Source: Bacillota bacterium | GTDB lineage: Bacteria; Bacillota; Clostridia; Christensenellales; Aristaeellaceae | Direction of reading: 5' to 3' | Assembly: GCA_023436585.1 (NCBI GenBank) | Contig: JAEZIN010000019.1 | Span: 6,918-70,917, forward strand | DNA length: 64,000 nt | Shown here: positions 9,470 through 16,772 of the stretch, piece after piece | How the letters are laid out: every line of letters begins with the position of its first letter | Numbering within the stretch: the stretch's first letter is position 1 | Program-made: the position numbers and the translations under genes | Notes under the pieces: model-generated | The model's input: the letters and a program-made list of their open reading frames with translations, nothing else | Database searches by the model: none | Told to the model about the DNA's origin: nothing

Positions 9470-10090
9470 ATGATGCGTATGAATTATTACTCAAGTGAAA
9501 GAGCCAAAGCTGTTTTTGGCTCTTTTTCTTATGCTTGGGAACAGCGTAAGTTGGGAGATCTGTGCGGCCATTTGGAATATGGGCTTAATGCTGCGGCTAC
9601 CATTTTTGATGGCAAGAGCAAGTATATTCGGATCACGGATATAGATGATAACACTCACCAATTCAAGACAGACGACCTTACAAGCCCAGATACTGTGTTA
9701 GGTGCGGCAGAAAAATATGTCCTTTGTGAAGGTGACATATTGTTTGCTCGCACAGGTGCCAGCGTCGGAAAAACTTATATATATCGGGCTTCTGATGGCC
9801 TTGTGTACTTTGCCGGGTTCCTAATTCGAGCCAACATCATACCAGATTACGATGCGGATTTTATTTTTCAAAATACGCTTACAAGTCAATATAAAAAGTT
9901 CATCAGGTTAACCTCTCAGCGTTCTGGACAGCCAGGGGTAAATGCTCAGGAGTATAGCGGATTTGAAATTATGACACCCAGTTTACCCGAGCAGTTGAAA
10001 GTTGGTGCATTCTTCCGCCAACTCGACAACCTTATCACCCTTCATCAGCGTAAGCCAAAATACATGAAATGGAGGGTTGGCTATGCCTGA
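9470..10090 (+). CDS. Silent one-domain hsdS cassette (same orientation as hsdS)
   Basis: A half HsdS holding one target-recognition domain between AWEQRKLGD and LITLHQRK. The frame opens at 9470, directly after the hsdR stop, but the first ~20 codons are non-homologous and contain a terminator hairpin. There is no usable Shine-Dalgarno. I read it as a stored recognition domain rather than an expressed subunit. Its 5' repeat (9533-9550) and 33-bp 3' repeat (10022-10054) match hsdS. The end of the frame overlaps the recombinase start. If it were translated as a coupled product of hsdR, two copies could in principle form a symmetric specificity subunit. Confidence 0.8.
   Translation: MMRMNYYSSERAKAVFGSFSYAWEQRKLGDLCGHLEYGLNAAATIFDGKSKYIRITDIDDNTHQFKTDDLTSPDTVLGAAEKYVLCEGDILFARTGASVGKTYIYRASDGLVYFAGFLIRANIIPDYDADFIFQNTLTSQYKKFIRLTSQRSGQPGVNAQEYSGFEIMTPSLPEQLKVGAFFRQLDNLITLHQRKPKYMKWRVGYA
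9498..9530 (+). terminator. Terminator of the hsdMSR operon
   Basis: A hairpin with AAAGAGCCAAA and TTTGGCTCTTT arms is followed by a T-rich run. It lies inside the open frame leading into the first extra hsdS cassette, so that cassette should be largely untranscribed from the operon. Confidence 0.75.
9533..9550 (+). repeat. hsdS 5'-boundary repeat, copy 3
   Basis: An identical 18-bp copy at the start of the recognition domain of the forward silent cassette. Homology with the inverted cassette extends to TATGCTTGGG on its left. Confidence 0.85.
10022..10054 (+). repeat. hsdS 3'-boundary repeat, copy 3
   Basis: A 33-bp copy closing the forward silent cassette. It is an inverted match to 11027-11059. 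Confidence 0.85.
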
Positions 10091-11015
10091 ACCGATAAGG
10101 AAAACGGATATTTTCTGTAATTATTATGCTCAATGGATTTCCGTATATAAGGAGGGTGCAATACGAAAGGTCACTATGGACAAGTATCTCATGACGCACT
10201 TGTGGCTTAAGAGACTTGTTCCCACACTCCAAATCTGCGATTTGACGCGGATTACATACCAGCGGTTACTTAACGAATATGCTATGTGTCATGAACGGCA
10301 AACAACTATGGATTTCCATCATCAGCTGAAATGTGCGATTTTGGATGCAGTTGATGAAGGCCTTATTGAAAGAGACCCAACAAGGAAGGTGATTATTAAG
10401 GGCATAAACCCGAAGGAGAAGAAACCTAAGTTTATCAACCAATTTGAACTGCATACATTGCTCACACATCTCGACTTACAACCCCGTGTAAACTGGGATT
10501 GGTTTATTCTTTTGGTAGCAAAGACCGGAATGCGTTTTTCTGAAGCGCTTGCTCTTACTCCAAAGGATTTTGACTTTACACACCAGTTGCTATCTGTAAA
10601 CAAGACGTGGAACTACAAGGGAGATGGAGGCTTTCTTCCAACCAAAAACCAGTCATCTGTCCGAAAAATACAGCTCGATTGGCAAATAATCATGCAGTTC
10701 TCCGCGCTAATCAAGGGATTGCCTGAGGACAGGATGATTTTTGTTGGTAATAAGGAAAAAGTGTACAACTCCACAGTCAACGACATCTTGGAAAGGCACT
10801 GTAGAGCAGCAGATATCCCTGTGATTACTATCCATGGTTTGCGGCATACACATGCGTCGATATTGCTCTTTGCTGGCGTTTCTATAGCAAGCGTTGCTCG
10901 TAGGCTGGGTCATGCAAGCATGACAACAACTCAGAAAATATACTTGCACATTATTCATGAGCTCGAAAACAAGGACGTGGACCTAGTAATGCGATCATTA
11001 TCAAGTTTGACCTAA
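10083..11015 (+). CDS. Tyrosine recombinase, probable hsdS invertase
   Basis: A 310-aa tyrosine recombinase with an N-terminal core-binding SAM-like domain and a catalytic domain showing Arg151 (KTGMRFSEAL), His251-x-x-Arg254 (HGLRHTHAS), His277 (RLGHASM) and the nucleophile Tyr287 (QKIYLH). GGAGGG lies 6 bases before ATG 10083. It sits between two oppositely oriented hsdS cassettes that end in the same 33-bp repeat, the arrangement of recombinases that invert hsdS segments. The start overlaps the forward cassette and the stop overlaps the inverted cassette tail to tail by 4 bp. It resembles phage/ICE integrases too, so a role in element integration cannot be excluded. Confidence 0.9.
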   Translation: MPEPIRKTDIFCNYYAQWISVYKEGAIRKVTMDKYLMTHLWLKRLVPTLQICDLTRITYQRLLNEYAMCHERQTTMDFHHQLKCAILDAVDEGLIERDPTRKVIIKGINPKEKKPKFINQFELHTLLTHLDLQPRVNWDWFILLVAKTGMRFSEALALTPKDFDFTHQLLSVNKTWNYKGDGGFLPTKNQSSVRKIQLDWQIIMQFSALIKGLPEDRMIFVGNKEKVYNSTVNDILERHCRAADIPVITIHGLRHTHASILLFAGVSIASVARRLGHASMTTTQKIYLHIIHELENKDVDLVMRSLSSLT

Positions 11016-11638
11016 CGACCGCATGGCTTACGCTGATGAAGGGTGATAAGGTTGTCGAGATTGTGGAAAAAAATGCCGATCTGACGCTGTTCTCCAATTT
11101 CTGGTGCAAGCAAAGTTATCTCCGAGATAATCTGCTTATTTAGACCTCCTCTGCTTCCATCTCCTGAAGACATCGTTCTCAACTCGTCGTACCGACTTCC
11201 GAGATTTTGCAGTAAAAACTCCGGATCAAGACGGATAGATGTGCAAACGGCTGCTATTGACTGGTTTGTTGTTAATGGTATTTCACATATCGCAACCGTT
11301 CCGCGTGTTTTTCCCTGCCCTGCAAGTGCAATTAAAACAGATTTTGCTTTTACCCATTGTGCGCTGGAATGCTGAAGTCCCTCATCAGAAATCTGATTAT
11401 CTGTTGAGAAAATCCTCTTCTTATTTACTTCACCCGATGACAACCATGGGATAGTTTTTGGATTCCAGTAGCTGGCTACAGATGTGCTTGGAGTTCCACC
11501 AGTGATGATTTCTGCCTCATCTCCTAACTTACGCTGTTCCCAAGCATAGGCCTTTCCATATGGCGTTAACAACTCAACATGGTAAGCGGCAACTGTAATG
11601 TAGTATTTGAAAGGGCATAAGCAATCCTGCTGGGTCAT
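11012..11638 (-). CDS. Silent one-domain hsdS cassette (inverted)
   Basis: A half HsdS on the minus strand with one recognition domain between AYAWEQRKLGDE and LITLHQRK. Its start GGGTPSTSVASYWNPKTIPW resembles the start of TRD1 in hsdS, but the rest differs. No Shine-Dalgarno or promoter is visible before 11638, and the first ~35 codons are non-homologous, so I take it as a silent donor. Being inverted relative to hsdS, it can swap by inversion through the 18-bp (11529-11546) and 33-bp (11027-11059) repeats. Confidence 0.82.
   Translation of the reverse strand: MTQQDCLCPFKYYITVAAYHVELLTPYGKAYAWEQRKLGDEAEIITGGTPSTSVASYWNPKTIPWLSSGEVNKKRIFSTDNQISDEGLQHSSAQWVKAKSVLIALAGQGKTRGTVAICEIPLTTNQSIAAVCTSIRLDPEFLLQNLGSRYDELRTMSSGDGSRGGLNKQIISEITLLAPEIGEQRQIGIFFHNLDNLITLHQRKPCGR
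11027..11059 (-). repeat. hsdS 3'-boundary repeat, copy 4 (inverted)
   Basis: The exact reverse complement of the 33-bp repeat at 5608-5640 and 10022-10054, at the end of the inverted cassette. Confidence 0.85.
11529..11546 (-). repeat. hsdS 5'-boundary repeat, copy 4 (inverted)
   Basis: The exact reverse complement of the 18-bp AWEQRK-coding repeat. Confidence 0.85.
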
Positions 11639-11664
11639 TCATTAAGTTTGCCAATTTCTATTGA

Positions 11665-11744
11665 CCACCAACGCCTGTGAGGTGCGTTTTTTACGCAGGC
11701 CCAGCCAGATACCTACCCTTGGCCATGAAAAATGCCGTTGGTGG
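11665..11744. repeat. Inverted repeat beside the inverted hsdS cassette
   Basis: CCACCAACG (11665-11673) and CGTTGGTGG (11736-11744) form a perfect 9-bp inverted repeat across 62 bp. It encloses a second weaker stem (GCCTGTG/CGCAGGC). The role is unknown; it may be a folded leader of the following gene or a remnant junction. Confidence 0.4.
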
Positions 11745-11866
11745 GCGTCTACTGTGCGGATATTTCTTTTGCTTTTCTACGCGGAAAGCCTTGCATTCCA
11801 CCTGTGAATGTATAAGCTGACAGAGCTTCAAGGCACAGCATACAACAACGAACGGAGGAATGAATC

Positions 11867-12493
11867 ATGGAAATGGGCAAGCTCACTGCAAAATTGAGGG
11901 ATGCGGTTCCGGTATCCTTATTAGTGGATGGCAAGGAGATCAAGCGGTACAAGAACATTGAGATCCCGGACGAACTCAAGAAGCTGGAGTATCAGGACTT
12001 CAAATTCGATGTACAGCTTAATGGTTTTATCACATTCAAGATTATGTTCGAGCCGGGCGTACTGCCCGAGGAATTCCCACAGCTGCGTGAACGGAGGGCG
12101 CGGAAGCCCTTGGCCCAAGATGTGCAGTCGCAGGAAGCGGCAACAGTGGAAGATATGCAGGCGGAGACGGAGCAGCAACCGCAGAACGAGCAACAACCGC
12201 AGGACGAGCAGGCGACCGAGGCCCTACCCGCATCGGAGGTGGGGGCATACGCGCAAGCGCTGGAGGACGCCCAAGTCGGAGGCAGGCCGGTTGAAATCGC
12301 AACGGCCATGGCAGATGGAGAGGCCATCAAGATCACCGAGAACGAAGGCGAAGGGCGACTGGTTGTAATCACGGTAGAGCCAGAGAGCACCGAGGCCACA
12401 GCGCAGCTCAAGAGCGACATACCGACCAAGAAGCCTGTGAGAAAAGGCAAGGGCAAGAAGGACACGGCATCCATGGAGGATGCAGGCAAGTAA
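11867..12493 (+). CDS. Hypothetical acidic protein of the accessory block (208 aa)
   Basis: I do not recognise the family. The N-terminal ~75 residues look folded (LTAKLRDAVPVSLLVDGKEI, then GFITFKIMFEPGVLPEEF). The middle is a Gln/Glu-rich low-complexity linker (EQQPQNEQQPQDEQ), and the C-terminus ends in a Lys-rich tail (KKPVRKGKGKKD). GGAGG lies 8 bases before the ATG and a terminator follows at once, so it is a real, separately transcribed gene. It is the last gene before tRNA-Ser and so lies at the edge of the accessory block. Confidence 0.75.
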   Translation: MEMGKLTAKLRDAVPVSLLVDGKEIKRYKNIEIPDELKKLEYQDFKFDVQLNGFITFKIMFEPGVLPEEFPQLRERRARKPLAQDVQSQEAATVEDMQAETEQQPQNEQQPQDEQATEALPASEVGAYAQALEDAQVGGRPVEIATAMADGEAIKITENEGEGRLVVITVEPESTEATAQLKSDIPTKKPVRKGKGKKDTASMEDAGK

Positions 12494-12500
12494 GCTATAA

Positions 12501-12531
12501 AAAAATCCGGCAAAACAACGCCGGTTTTTTT
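12501..12531 (+). terminator. Terminator after the hypothetical gene
   Basis: CCGGC/GCCGG stem with an 8-base loop, flanked by A5 and T7, starting 8 bases after the stop codon. Confidence 0.85.
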
Positions 12532-12549
12532 ATTGTGTCTCGAGGGTGG

Positions 12550-12602
12550 GTGCATAAGTACACGATTACACGGGAGCCTTTGGATTTCGTGTACTTTTGC
12601 AC
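12550..12602. repeat. 16-bp inverted repeat near the element end
   Basis: GTGCATAAGTACACGA (12550-12565) and TCGTGTACTTTTGCAC (12587-12602) pair over 16 bp with one mismatch, with a 21-bp spacer. It lies between the last accessory gene and tRNA-Ser, where recombinase arm sites or an excisionase site would be expected. Confidence 0.5.
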
Positions 12603-12721
12603 ATTTACTGAAGCGCTTTTCAACTATCAAGAAGCACTTGATTTTTCCATGTGAGTCCGCCCGTGTATTCCTGCAAAAAGAGTACCAAAGGCCAGTATTT
12701 TTGGGGCAACATGCAGGCAAA

Positions 12722-12755
12722 CAAATAAGCCCACCGCAATCGGCGAGCTTATTTG
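12722..12755 (-). terminator. Possible terminator of tRNA-Ser
   Basis: CAAATAAGC (12722-12730) and GCTTATTTG (12747-12755) form a 9-bp stem 23 bp after the tRNA 3' end on the minus strand. The T-tract is weak, so the call is moderate. Confidence 0.5.
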
Positions 12756-12777
12756 CACCAACTAATGTCGGTATTGA

Positions 12778-12866
12778 TGGCGGAGAAGGTGGGATTCGAA
12801 CCCACGTGCCCTTGCGGACAACCGCATTTCGAGTGCGGCTCGTTGCGACCACTTCGATACTTCTCC
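12778..12866 (-). tRNA. tRNA-Ser (anticodon CGA)
   Basis: The minus strand starts GGAGAAGTATCGAAGTGG and ends with the T-arm GGTTCGAATCC and acceptor CTTCTCC-G, with CCA encoded (12780-12778). The anticodon loop CTCGAAA gives CGA, reading UCG. The long variable arm (TGTCCGCAAGGGCA region) is typical of class II serine tRNAs. The 3' end faces the accessory block. Confidence 0.96.
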
Positions 12867-13066
12867 AGACAATGCAAAATTATATCATGGCAGGCCTTGC
12901 TTTGCAAGTGCTGGGCTTGAATCGGCGCGATTGGGCTTGCTCTTATATGTGAAGGCGGTGCAGCACCGCAGTGCCGCAGGATATTTCCCATACAGGCAGG
13001 AATCCTTGCACATTTTGGGGAATGAAGGAGCAGATAGGCTGTACCGCAGCAAAGGAAGGGTAAGGC

Positions 13067-13849
13067 ATGGCGGAGTTTGAATACATGCCCGCGCTGCACT
13101 TTTTTGTGCACCGCATCTGCACGCCCAAGTGGGTGATTCTGCGGCAGAACATTGACTTCAATGATCTGACGTACGTGTACGAGGGGAAGGGATACTATCT
13201 TATAGACGGGGAGCGGATCGACGTGTATCCCGGCTGCCTTTTGAGCATTCCCAGCGGCCACTGGCGGGAGGCATATACCGATCCCAAGGAGCTGCTCAAA
13301 TTGTATGCGGTGAACTACAACATGTATGATTTTGAGCGCACTCCCATCGCCCCGCCCCTGCCATTATGCATCGATATCGGCATCCACAAGGAACTGATGT
13401 ACAGCCTGGATACCTTGGGCCGTATATGGGCACTGAAGGAACCCACCTATCCTTTGATGGCGGCATCCACGTTCCTGAGCATCATGAGCACAATTCTGAT
13501 GTTGGTAAAATCCGAAAAGACGGCCTATGGCAACGCCAGGGTGAAAATGGTGGCGGACTATGTGCTTTCCCACATCAGCAGCCGGATCCTCACCAGGGAG
13601 CTGGTGGAGCTGACGTCGCTCCACCCCGTGTATTTGAATGCGCTGGTGCAAAAGCATACGGGCCATACGCTTCGCAATTTTATCAACCGCATCAAAACCA
13701 ATGTGGCGGAAGACATCATCGTGCATGAAAAAATACCCATCAACGAGGCGGCTGCCCGCTGCGGGTATTCGGATATTTATTATTTCAGCAAAACATTCAA
13801 AAAGCTGAAGGGTTATCCGCCGTCCTATATCAAGAAAGCAAAAACGTAG
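13067..13849 (+). CDS. AraC-family transcriptional regulator
   Basis: A 260-aa regulator with an N-terminal cupin-like sensing domain (YVYEGKGYYLIDGERIDVYP) and a C-terminal double helix-turn-helix. The second HTH shows the family signature INEAAARCGYSDIYYFSKTF followed by KKLKGYPPSYIKKA. AGGAAGG lies about 8 bases before the ATG. It opens a sugar-utilization region, so a sugar is the likely effector, but no target operator can be named. It is followed tail to tail by a small minus-strand gene. Confidence 0.92.
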   Translation: MAEFEYMPALHFFVHRICTPKWVILRQNIDFNDLTYVYEGKGYYLIDGERIDVYPGCLLSIPSGHWREAYTDPKELLKLYAVNYNMYDFERTPIAPPLPLCIDIGIHKELMYSLDTLGRIWALKEPTYPLMAASTFLSIMSTILMLVKSEKTAYGNARVKMVADYVLSHISSRILTRELVELTSLHPVYLNALVQKHTGHTLRNFINRIKTNVAEDIIVHEKIPINEAAARCGYSDIYYFSKTFKKLKGYPPSYIKKAKT

Positions 13850-13899
13850 CCAGGTGGAAACATAAAGCTTCCCTGCTATTTGGACGGCGGCAAATCCCA

Positions 13900-14193
13900 T
13901 TACGGGTAGAAGCCTTCCACCCTGCATGCATCCGGGAATGCGCAGAAATAGGATGTCCAAGGCTCCAGTATGGGATTAATACAGGCATTTTCAAGCGTCT
14001 GTTGGATTTCCGCCGCCAAGCGCATGATCACAGCGCCGCGATGGATATAGCAGGGTTCCGGGTCATTGAAATAATAAACGCTCTTTTGAAGGATGATTTC
14101 CTCCGGGAAGGGAAGGTTGGCAGGCAATCCTTCATATAGGATGGCTCCGCAATGATCCAGCACGCGGATATACATGAGGCATTTTTTCTTCAT
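13900..14193 (-). CDS. Hypothetical small protein (97 aa)
   Basis: I do not recognise this family. The reading frame from ATG 14193 has AGGAG five bases upstream and gives a 97-aa protein beginning MKKKCLMYIRVLDHCGAILY, with several Cys, Trp and Tyr and no signal peptide or membrane segment. The frame stays open far upstream, but only as antisense of the regulator gene, so the Shine-Dalgarno decides the start. It lies between the AraC and LacI genes, convergent with the first and divergent from the second. Confidence 0.65.
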   Translation of the reverse strand: MKKKCLMYIRVLDHCGAILYEGLPANLPFPEEIILQKSVYYFNDPEPCYIHRGAVIMRLAAEIQQTLENACINPILEPWTSYFCAFPDACRVEGFYP

Positions 14194-14418
14194 AAATCTC
14201 CTGGTTTCAGTCCCAGGGCCATTTGCTGTAAGGAGCCGGCCATGGAAGGCGGAATGCGGGTCTTGCCCGGTCTGTCTCATGCGCTTCATAACGAGGCTGA
14301 AGAGACAGTACATGGTATGCCGGGCAAGTGCCATCCGGGATAAGGGTTTGCTTTCGACGGGAGAAACATATTTTCCTGCCCGGTAAGCAGCCTTTGGGGC
14401 TTTCCCTGATTTATGTGG

Positions 14419-14448
14419 TTGACAATGCAATACAAGGCAGTTTATGAT
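14419..14448 (+). promoter_or_regulatory. Consensus sigma-A promoter of the LacI-type gene
   Basis: TTGACA (14419-14424) and TATGAT (14443-14448) with an 18-bp spacer. Its position inside the longest open frame shows that the true start must lie further down, at TTG 14476. Confidence 0.85.
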
Positions 14449-14475
14449 GAAAAAAACGGGGAAGAAGGTGGGCCT

Positions 14476-15501
14476 TTGTCTGTAACCATCAAGCAGATTG
14501 CCGATCTTTGCGGCGTATCCCGGGGGACGGTGGACCGGGTGCTGAACAAGCGCGGCAAGGTCCATCCAAGAACCCAGGAATTGATTGAAAAGACAATCGC
14601 GCAGCTGAACTATACCCCCAACATCGCCGGGAAGGCGCTGGCGGCCAGGAAGCGGCCGCTTACGCTGGGCGTGGTGCTGTCTTCGGAGGGGAATCCGTTC
14701 TTCGACGACGTAATTCGCGGCATCCATCAGGCCCAGCAGGAGCTGCGCGACTTTGGTGTGCGCGTGAAAATGCGCAGGCTCCGCGGCTATGTGCCCAGGG
14801 AGCAGCTTCATCAAATCGCGGCGCTGGAAAACGAGGGGATGGACGGTTTGATCCTGCATCCCATTTTCGATCCAGCCATTGCGCAGAAGATACGCGAGCT
14901 CAAGGAACAGGGCACGTTCACCGTCACCGTGAATACGGATATACCCGACAGCTTGCGGCTTTGCTACGTCGGCAGCGATTATGAAAAGGGCGGCAGCATG
15001 GCGGCCGGCATGATCTCCCTGATCATGCAGGGAAACGCCAGGCTGGGCATCGTCAAAGGCGCGGACAATATATTGGGCCATCAGCAGCGGCTGGACGGCT
15101 TTTTAAGGCGTCTTCAGGAAGGGACAGAAAGTATTGACGTGGCGGATTACGCCAAGACCGAGGATGACGATGATATCGCCTACGAATCCACCAGGAGCAT
15201 GATGCAAAGGAATCCGGGCATCAACGCGCTGTACGTGGTGGGAGCCGGCATGGCGGGGGTATGCCGGGCGCTCGTCTCCCTGAACCTTGGGACCCGGGTC
15301 GCCGTGGTGGGATTCGACAGCGTGCCCGATACGGTGGAAATGATGAAAAAAGGCATCGTGCGGGCTGTTATCTGCCAGCACCCTTTTACCCAGGGCTATC
15401 GGGCCGTAAAGGCGGCGTACGATTACCTGGTGGGCGGCGTGCAGCCGGCACCGGATTACTGCCTGGTGCAAAACGAGATCATGATTTTGGAAAGCCTATA
15501 A
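14476..15501 (+). CDS. LacI-family regulator with sugar-binding domain
   Basis: The N-terminal HTH (TIKQIADLCGVSRGTVDRVL) is followed by a periplasmic-binding-protein-like effector domain of the LacI type, including the C-terminal AVVGFDSVPDTVEMM segment. I chose TTG 14476, which has AAGG upstream and lies ~28 bp after the promoter's -10 box; the longer ATG 14413 start would lie upstream of the promoter. At 341 aa it has the family length. It differs clearly from the two paralogous LacI proteins that follow, with a GTVDRVLNKRG recognition helix, so it should read a different operator. The effector is unknown but probably a sugar. Confidence 0.93.
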   Translation: MSVTIKQIADLCGVSRGTVDRVLNKRGKVHPRTQELIEKTIAQLNYTPNIAGKALAARKRPLTLGVVLSSEGNPFFDDVIRGIHQAQQELRDFGVRVKMRRLRGYVPREQLHQIAALENEGMDGLILHPIFDPAIAQKIRELKEQGTFTVTVNTDIPDSLRLCYVGSDYEKGGSMAAGMISLIMQGNARLGIVKGADNILGHQQRLDGFLRRLQEGTESIDVADYAKTEDDDDIAYESTRSMMQRNPGINALYVVGAGMAGVCRALVSLNLGTRVAVVGFDSVPDTVEMMKKGIVRAVICQHPFTQGYRAVKAAYDYLVGGVQPAPDYCLVQNEIMILESL

Positions 15502-15520
15502 TGTCGTTTTATCAAAAAAC

Positions 15521-15561
15521 AAGGCTGCCGGAAACGCTTAGGTGTTCCGGCAGCCTTTTTT
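15521..15561. terminator. Bidirectional terminator between convergent LacI genes
   Basis: A 13-bp stem (AAGGCTGCCGGAA / TTCCGGCAGCCTT) with A-run on the left and T-run on the right, serving the gene ending at 15501 and the one ending at 15617. Confidence 0.92.
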
Positions 15562-15616
15562 CATCATGTCATCCAATGGTAAAAATTGGGCTAGAGGGGT
15601 ATCCCAGAGCACTGCA

Positions 15617-16642
15617 TCAGGCTATTGTTCCCCTAATCTGCCGTACGGTCTCACCGGGCAACAGCTGTCCCTCCACCACGAATATGTCGGAGCCGGCGGT
15701 TTGAGGATGCTCAATGCGCTCTATCAGCCTGGCGGCCGCCTCCGCGCCGATGCGCTTGGTGTCCTGGCGGATGGTGGTGAGCTTGGGCTGCAAAAGCTGC
15801 ATGAGTTCAATGCCGTCATACCCCGCGATGGAGATGTCATCCGGTATCTTCAGCCCTGCCGAATGGATGGCCTCTATGCCGCCCAGCGCCGCATAGTCGT
15901 CAGATAAAAAGATGCAGGTGGGGCGCACAGGCAATTGCAGAATCTGGGCAACGGCCTTGTTGGCGCTGGATGGGTTGGTGTAGGCACACTCCGCAATGTA
16001 TTCGGGCGGTATGGGAAGCTTTAATTCCCGCATGGTGCGGTAAAAGCCCGTGATCCGGCTTTCCGTAACGGCGGAGCGCATGCCGTGGACAAAGGCGATG
16101 CGGCGGTGGCCCTGATCATATACATACCGGATCAGGTCCCGCATACCCCTAATATTATCGGAAAGAATGCAGGTGCGGTTGTTGAAGATATGGTCAATGG
16201 TAACGATGGGCAGGTCGGAGGCAATGAGATCGATCACCTCTGCGGCGAAGAAATCCACGCATGCCAGGCATACGCCGTCCACATTGCGGTAGCGGCAGTG
16301 CTCCAGATACGTCATGTTGTTATGACCGATGTTGTGGTTAATGAAGGTGATGTCGTAGCCCTGGCGTTCCGCCTCGGTTTTGAAGCTGTCCAGCACGGCG
16401 GCAAAATAATTGTGGGTCAGGCCGTTGTTGTTGTCATCCACAAACAATACGCCCAGGTTGTAGGTGCGGTTGGTCTTCAGCGCCCTGGCCAGCGAGTTGG
16501 GATAATAGCCCACCTCTTTTGCGGTACGCATCACCAGCTCGCGGGTGACTTCGCTGACGTCGCTGTAATTGTTGAGTGCTTTGCTTACCGTGGATACGGA
16601 TAAGCCGCATCTTATGGATACTTCCTTGATGGTCACGGTCAC
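15617..16642 (-). CDS. LacI-family repressor, paralogue 1
   Basis: A 341-aa LacI-type repressor: HTH VTIKEVSIRCGLSVSTVSKA, hinge YPNSLARALK, and a sugar-binding domain ending in SIAGYDGIELMQLLQPKLTT. The GTG start at 16642 has AAAGGG six bases upstream. It is nearly the same protein as the regulator at 20951-21976, most positions being identical, and the two flank the sugar ABC transporter genes in the same direction. The HTH and hinge are almost unchanged between them, so they probably bind the same operators; differences cluster in the effector domain. It likely represses the neighbouring importer or xylose genes. Confidence 0.94.
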   Translation of the reverse strand: MTVTIKEVSIRCGLSVSTVSKALNNYSDVSEVTRELVMRTAKEVGYYPNSLARALKTNRTYNLGVLFVDDNNNGLTHNYFAAVLDSFKTEAERQGYDITFINHNIGHNNMTYLEHCRYRNVDGVCLACVDFFAAEVIDLIASDLPIVTIDHIFNNRTCILSDNIRGMRDLIRYVYDQGHRRIAFVHGMRSAVTESRITGFYRTMRELKLPIPPEYIAECAYTNPSSANKAVAQILQLPVRPTCIFLSDDYAALGGIEAIHSAGLKIPDDISIAGYDGIELMQLLQPKLTTIRQDTKRIGAEAAARLIERIEHPQTAGSDIFVVEGQLLPGETVRQIRGTIA

Positions 16643-16701
16643 ATTGCACCCTTTCTGTTCAAGCTCTCTGCCTCAATCTGAACCTTTGGCGTATTCATGT
16701 T

Positions 16702-16731
16702 ATTATAATTCGTATCATATCAAAAGAACAA
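16702..16731 (-). promoter_or_regulatory. Probable promoter of LacI paralogue 1
   Basis: On the minus strand TTGTTC (16731-16726) and TATAAT (16707-16702) lie 18 bp apart, about 60 bp before the GTG start. Confidence 0.65.
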
Positions 16732-16772
16732 GGGTAAAACGAATATTTTTTAACAAATGGCTCAATGCATAA

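Larger units (their letters stand above)
1..12777. mobile_element. Right-hand part of a putative integrated element next to tRNA-Ser
   Basis: This block is visibly more AT-rich than the rest of the window and holds only accessory genes: a sigma-like ICE regulator, a zinc-ribbon protein, an ImmA/XRE pair, a switching type I restriction system with its own recombinase, and an orphan protein. It stops at the 3' end of a tRNA-Ser gene, the classic target of tyrosine-integrase elements. No integration integrase, relaxase or second attachment site is visible, because the left part lies outside the window. The right boundary is inferred, and the block could also be a genomic island without mobility. 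Confidence 0.45.

Noticed and set aside
11992..12852. 286-residue minus-strand frame running into tRNA-Ser
   Set aside because: It crosses the tRNA gene and is antisense to the 208-aa gene, which has a good ribosome-binding site and terminator.
13900..15081. 393-residue minus-strand frame
   Set aside because: Its upper two thirds are antisense to the LacI-type gene at 14476-15501 and show no family features; only the last 97 codons, with their own Shine-Dalgarno, were kept.
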